Of a DNA stretch of 64,000 nt, positions 57,986-64,000 are shown in pieces. Made by a program: the position numbers and the translations under genes. Below the pieces are notes generated by a model. It saw nothing but the letters and a program-made list of their open reading frames with translations, ran no database searches and was not told the DNA's origin. Origin of the DNA: Stenopsyche tienmushanensis (taxonomy: Eukaryota; Arthropoda; Insecta; Trichoptera; Stenopsychidae); NCBI GenBank assembly GCA_008973525.1, contig WACJ01000074.1:310001-374000 (forward strand). The letters are read 5' to 3'. Every line of letters begins with the position of its first letter. Positions within the stretch are counted from its first letter, which is position 1.

Positions 57986-60900
57986 TCCAGGACTTCGGAC
58001 CTTTATGTTTTTCGTTCGTATCGTCGTATTTTGGATTGGAATTGACATTACAATCAAATTTTGCTTCATCAGTCTTATCTTGCATCAAGCTCTTGAATAT
58101 CATTGACGTTCGTATCGTCAAAGCCTTCCCCTCCTATAGAAATTTGCACAATTGCATCCAATCTATTTGCAACTGGCTCAATTACTCACGCGCAGAATTA
58201 ACTCTGGTCATATTTTTTTCCAGCTTGCATTCAATGTTCATGGTCTTACTTCTTTGATGATGATATCAGTTGACTTCCATCAAAATTCATTATTAAACAG
58301 TTCCATCATACCCGATGCAATGCGTTTTAAACGCAGCCGCGTTGTAAGAATATCGCGTTAAATCAGGGCTGCATCGATATGTTTAATTCAGGGCAGGGCC
58401 TATTGTTTGTGTTTTTTTCCAACTTTTGCTCATCAACATCGATGCAATAACAAATAAATACTTCGATCAACATTCATTTATACTAATTTATTTGCATATC
58501 CGAGTCTGAATCCAAAAAAGCTTCTATTTGGATGCTGTGTAATCGAAGTTTTGAACGATGCATGTTTAATATGAATATTTGTTCGATATTACACAAAATG
58601 GTTGATATTTGCGGAAAAACGCTGATTCCAATTCGGTTCTACTTATTATAATATTACCAAGTTTACTTGCGATAGCTCGTGCGGCACACGTTTTCCAAGC
58701 GTAAATGGCTTGTTATGCTGTAATTATTCAATAGCCTGAATAACTACACGAATATTTGCTCGTTATAAATACGTATGTACGTATGAAACGATCTAATATT
58801 TTGATTGCGACGGCATCAAATTTCAGCAATGCCAGCTCGATCAATAATGTCTTTCGTTGCAAAAAATATCGGTAAATGACAGTAGACAAATGAGGAGGAG
58901 TGTTTGAAATGAGTATCGCATTATGTATTATGACCAAATTTTGACAATAAGTTCAACAATGTTGGAATGTGACTAATGGAGGAGTGCAGACTTTTTGAAG
59001 AATGGAGGCAGACTTCATCGTTTAGCATTTGATTAATGATCATCGTAAATTGCTGTGTTGAATTTTATACATTTCGACTAGCATCTGAAGAGACATCAAT
59101 AACACTTCCGTCAAACTAGAGCTATGTTGATTTAATGAACTATGTAACTGAAAGGTTCATCATACATTGAATCTGCTTTATTATGTATTCTGATTTCAAC
59201 CATTCATCCAAATAGATATGGAATCATATAACTTGAAGCAATGTGATAGCGATTGATAGCAGCGAATGATAGTCCAATTTTTTAGCATCCATCACCAATG
59301 AATTCCTTGCTGTTCTTCATTTAGATTTCATCCATGTGTAATTTTCTTTCAAATTTAAATATATTATGATGGTGAGGTTTTCTGCCAAAACGAGTGCCTT
59401 TTTTATCATCACCTGACCACCCATTCTCTTTGTAGATTTCAGCGATCCGATGGCTAACATACCCACGTGCGAGTTGTACAGCCCAGGAACTCTACAACTG
59501 GGGGAACCCTGCTCCACATTACATATCCATGTAGATTTAACTTTGATTTTCATAAACGCAGAATGTATAAGATACGTTTTAATCAAACGGTGTGATTGTG
59601 CAAAATTTGTTCTTATTGTTATGTATCAAACTTTTCGTATTTACGGATGACAAGTTTCATTCGTTCTTCGCAACTATGGTCACGGCCACCACGTTTGTGA
59701 TTTTGAAGGCTATTGTACTGGGGCTTATGCTGCGTTATTTTCTTGCTATTGCTTTTTTATTTATTAGCAGAATTGGTTCAAAGTCATTCGAGACGATTGT
59801 TCAATGACAGTGCTTTTTCTGCTGTGGGAGGAACCCCCCCATTTGTCAATTGAGCTAAAAAATAATTGTCAAACAATGGAGTAGAAATAAATCAGCAGTC
59901 AGCCATTGTCGACTATTGGATTATGACCTCGATGCACGTGACCGCGTCTGGTGCAATTTTCTTCCAGCGTACTGAGGATAGCTCGTGTCCAGCGTCCGAT
60001 TGAACATCCTCCATCAGCAACCGCTCATCAACTTGTCTTCTTGGACACGGAAGATTACTCCATAAACGGTATCTTCGGCAGATGCGGTCATAACGATTTG
60101 TAAATAGCGGACTACGAACAGTAACTGACTCTTATCTTATTTATATATCTAATGATCCACTTGCATCTGCTGCGATGACAAGTGGTAAACTGGTTCATCG
60201 ATGACCCAGTTGATATCGGTTCAATCTCGCCCTGGGCGAATTCCATCAAGCGCTCCATTTCTATTTGAACCTTATTTTCGACCCGAAAAAAGGCTTTCGA
60301 AATATGCAATTAAACTTTCTCGCCAGGCTGATTTAAAATCATATAGGCAGTGGACGCTTTCGTAACATAAATAAGACACAATAGGGGACTGCTTTGATGT
60401 TGAATTTCTCCTGATCATCTAATAAAGTGATTGACAATATAGGGTTTGTTATATACCTGGAGGTTACTAATAAAAAACACTTTCTTAACCGCACCCCATA
60501 TTGCCAATTTACGTCAATTGGTGACTCGTTCTTTACCGTTCGATGACGCCAATCAGCGTCATTAATAGCGTACAATAAGAAAATTATTAGTCAACACCAT
60601 TGTCAAAAATGCATTATTAATGTAAATAATCGTTTTTATCTTTCAGCACTAAATTTGTACCAATATAAAAAGTGTTTAACTACAATACCTCGAAAAAATA
60701 TCTTTGAGACATGACTAATCTTATTGCAACATGTTAAGTCTGCAAAACAGCCGGAGGATTCTACTAGATAGGCAATAGATTTCTGGAAAAAATCTTATTA
60801 AATAAATACATATGCGCTTCATATAAGTCTTATAAATTTCTCATTCAATCCTCAATCAATTATTACTTTTTGTATGATAAAAAGTCCATGTAATTTGTGA

Positions 60901-61559
60901 TACGAAGTCGCCATTTTAATAACAGGATCGGAGTTGCAACCCTTTTTCGCAGCAGGTTGATAAGTTCTGCAGGTTGAGTAAAAGGGGTTGAATTTAAGAT
61001 CTGATTTGGCTAAGGAAATACTCTCTACTGTCATCAAACTGACATTAGTCATGTTGTTGAGGAATAGACTCGTCATCATCATGAAAAATAGCAGCTGGGT
61101 ATTTCTCTTTCGTCAATCGTCAGACGTTTGTCATTTGCTTTTTCTGACCATCTTCCAACTCGTAGCGCCTTTTTTTCCAATCCAAGAGTGAAGGTTTAGT
61201 TATCCAGTTATAAAAGCAACCACTGAATCATTGATAATGGCAATCGATCCTTATATTTTCTACATTTATCCTAATGATTGTGCGTATTGTCTGTAATTTG
61301 GGTTCTAGATGGAAATATGCACCTAGCTATTTGCCCTGCCCCGTCCATTACAATTTATTTACACAACAAGAAAAACTGTACTGATACATGTAGTCTAGTA
61401 ACTCTATCATCATAGGTTCAAATCTACAGTAGATATAACTATTAGCTATGTCGTTTAGAAGACCACCTTATTGCGCGCGCATCCTTTCTCTCCCCGTCCC
61501 CGCAGTCTAAACTTCATTTTACCAGACTAATATACGCCAACATAATCTATATAATATTT
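57986..61559. other. Fragmentary coding-like sequence, no gene model
   Basis: Many short frames of 65-89 codons lie on both strands (for example minus 59,317-59,586, 60,112-60,309 and 60,339-60,575). Several have non-repetitive composition, and base composition is less AT-rich than in intergenic DNA around 42 kb. Frames change often and no domain is recognisable. Either exons of an unrecognised minus-strand gene or a decayed one is possible. SINE-like GGTTCAAATCTACAGTAG lies at 61,413. Confidence 0.25.
61385..61450 (+). repeat. tRNA-derived SINE-like copy
   Basis: GTAGTCTAGTAACTCTATCA followed by GGTTCAAATCTACAGTAG matches the B-box and tail of the copy at 5743 (GGTTCAAATCTACAGGAG). Confidence 0.45.
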
Positions 61560-61685
61560 TTACCATGTATATGTTATTCCCGCAAGTGTAAACAGTAAGT
61601 TGATCAAGTTTTATCGCAATCGGATGAACGGTATGGAAGCGCATTAAATACGGACAAACAAACATTGATTTTTATATATTGGATA
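61560..61685 (-). repeat. Single unit of the 120-bp family
   Basis: The minus strand gives AATCAATGTTTGTTTGTCCG, then TATTTAATGCGCTTCCATAC, CGTTCATCCGATTGCGATAA and ACACTTGCGGGAATAACATA, near-identical to the second unit at 36,190-36,310. Confidence 0.6.
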
Positions 61686-64000
61686 ACTTTGTTATGGATC
61701 GTAAATCAATTGTGAATATAATTTTGCGACGAATCTTCTCGTTATTAAATTTGTACAAGTTATTAGGTTTTTAATTATTGCCTAAGAGGAGGAAAAAAAT
61801 CGGTAAAATTTAAGGTGGACAAATAATACTATGGGTTTGTCTTAAATTATATATTTTTTTATCTGTTACTTTTTACACGTATCCCGCAACAGGTTGTTAC
61901 CCTTTCCGTGTAAGACCAGTGAGGATTGTTCTATTCTTCTTTCTTCCCTATTCGCCTTACATCTTCATAGGGTAGTTAGAAAGCATGCTATTTACTCACA
62001 CGTTACTATACGATGAATATCTATAATTTTGCTAATGTTCATACTAATTATTGATGCAACTAAAATGGCGAAGAAAAAAAACCCTAATGTGCTTATTTAT
62101 TCCAGTTTTTTTTCCTCAATCAGTTTTTAGCATCGAATGTGTTGACATGTCGTTGCTTTTCATTTTCGTTGTTGGTGTTGGAATTGCAGCCGAATGTAAT
62201 TATTGTACGACACGCGCATATAAATCGCATTATTTGCGTTGTGGGCACGTTTCGTTTAATGGCACACATGAAATATGGTCCATGGGGGTGTTTTTTTCGC
62301 AGTCCTCCCTCATTAGAACAGCTGGAAGAAGGATTATCAGAGCAATAATGCACCATCGTAAATCTGTCAACTGAAATTTATCACCGCCGTCGTTCGGTCG
62401 AACATATTCAATTTATTTTTAGCAACACGAATCGCTCCTTTCCACACCCACCCTCGGTTTCTACCCCGGCGCGAGTATGTCAAATTCGCTTTATTTTTGC
62501 CGTTCAATAAGGAGGGAGCGAGGATGGGTTCCGGGGTCCTATTTTTAACCTTTTTACGTAACTACGTGCTTTTGAATCGTGAAAATATTTGAATAATACA
62601 ATTCTTCGTATGTATCTGCCAAATAATGGTATCAAAGCAACTCCTACGTTAATCGCTCGAATCTTATCTGGTGTCTTATAATATTATGATCAATGAGTCT
62701 TGATACATCAAATATCCATGGTCCTCATAAAACAATAAATACAGGATTCGGACTATTTGAAACTTTCGCTTGCCCAAGCGTCTTTTCGCATCTATCAGTC
62801 TTCTCAGATGGATCGTTCTTTTATAGACTTCCATTTATCCAACAAGAATGATCAATGGCCACCATTTGAATGTCTGCATGAATCATGTTTGAAAAATGTG
62901 TTCAATGTTAGTATATCGCGTGTTATTTATATAGGCCCGTCAAAATGATGATCTTTGGTTCGTATTCAAATCACCAAGATCCTTTCGTGTTGCTATTGTT
63001 GCTATGCATCAACGTGTAGCAGGTACCAAGATAGCACGAATCTCTTTTATGGTCGTTTCGATGATATTCACACCCCAGACTTTTAGTATGATACGAGTTG
63101 AAATTCTTCTCAAATTGTCTTCTTCGAATGCGTCGAGGCAGCCTGATAACGATCGCGGTTGCTCCATTATGACGTTGCATTCATCTCGCTGCATGTCTAA
63201 AAGCGAAATGTCGTCGTTTTAATTATCTTCCATCGTTATGCAACGACTCTGCTTGCTGCAAAAATCTTTTTCTTCGCATTTTTCGAATGAATATTGTATG
63301 GGATGTTGCTCTCATGGGATGTGGAAGACAGCGAGGCGTTTCGATTCCCATGGAACCAAACGAATATGAAAGGCCTTAAGGAGATTTATATGATTATTTT
63401 TCTTCCATGTACTAATGATGCTCTCAAGGATCCATTCCATTTGTATTCGTCTTGAATAGATGTCTCGCGTTCCTTATCTGGTCCTTTGATCTTCCATAAT
63501 ACATTGTGTGTGTGTCCCGAGGCGATACGGATTTAGTTGGCTTGTATGTTGAGACGATATCTGACAATAACCCCAAATAATACAAATTCGACCTAATGGC
63601 GAAAACCAAACCAAAAATTGTACACAATTTGAGACCCCAACATTATTATTTAGCGATATTTTTTTTCAGAGATATAAAAATAAATTCAGTATTGTGTATA
63701 TCTCAACATATGGAGTCCTGTAGGTTCTGAAAGTCCGTAGAAATGATTGCAATCGTGCATGATGTCATTCATAGAATATCAAAATGTTCACGTATGCGCG
63801 CCCCGGCGTCCATGTGTTAACGCAACGGTCGTTTTTACCATTCGACTTTATAATTGCTTTACAATTTTATCACGAATGTTTTGCTGAATATTTGTTAGAG
63901 GCGTTATTTTCAAAGCGTAAATATTAATTCAGTTGTCTAGGCGTTGAGTAAACAACGTCATGAGGCAATACAAAATGTGATAGCGCTACAACGGCATTTA
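61686..64000. other. Right-edge region, coding-like fragments and unique DNA
   Basis: 62,050-62,600 is unique and moderately GC. The 107-codon plus frame there (62,051-62,374) has a hydrophobic N-terminus, but TAATTATTG and other AT-motifs give it the look of regulatory DNA. 62,960-63,640 carries minus-strand stretches that read like protein, including DECNVIMEQPRSLSGCLDAF near 63,170 and KERETSIQDEYKWNGSLRAS near 63,440, in different frames. No family was recognised. Confidence 0.3.

Noticed and set aside
1..64000. CRISPR arrays, bacterial operons or endogenous virus
   Set aside because: No regularly spaced direct repeats, no ribosome-binding-site operon structure and no viral gene motifs. 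Splice sites and transposon families are those of an animal genome.

Overview
The window is AT-rich eukaryotic DNA with long introns, GT-AG splice sites and AATAAA signals, crowded with class II transposon debris: mariner, Tc1, hAT, TTAA-flanked piggyBac-like MITEs and pogo-like ends. The repeat mix and compact snoRNA host gene suggest an insect or other arthropod. I cannot place it more closely. Gene density is low, and most of the 64 kb is repeat relics plus unique non-coding sequence.

Three transcription units are well supported. (1) A minus-strand gene at 15.7-16.35 kb encodes a small single-pass membrane protein of unknown function. (2) A plus-strand gene at 36.86-40.59 kb, with at least eight exons, encodes a coiled-coil plus ankyrin-repeat protein of about 411 residues. 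It has one extra base in exon 4, and a retrotransposon-like repeat sits in one intron. (3) A plus-strand, seven-exon, apparently non-coding gene at 43.29-45.52 kb is a UHG/SNHG1-type snoRNA host. Its introns carry two copies of U31, one U27 and two further box C/D candidates, and a 78-bp TTAA MITE lies in intron 2. A possible minus-strand coding exon (46.67-47.09 kb) converges on it.

By region: 0-15 kb holds a dispersed TTAA repeat, a hAT derivative, a Tc1 relic, mariner relics, a 445-bp MITE with repeated GACGTATATATACGTC palindromes, and a MITE nested in a deleted mariner (11.5-13.0 kb). 16-36 kb holds an LTR-like repeat pair (19.0, 30.6 kb), a hAT deletion element with an exact 8-bp target duplication (22.5-23.4 kb), a hairpin MITE (23.7 kb), a mariner/non-LTR junction (25.3-25.6 kb) and a hAT end (30.2 kb). 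36-46 kb is the genic core, with a full-length but dead mariner at 41.07-42.35 kb. 47-64 kb contains further mariner, hAT and non-LTR relics, low-complexity tracts, a GC-rich promoter-like block (55.4-56.1 kb) and scattered coding-like fragments near the right edge.

The strongest biology is the snoRNA host gene, where a segmental duplication has made a second U31-bearing intron. No CRISPR array, bacterial operon or viral genome was seen. All calls come from reading the sequence without database searches.
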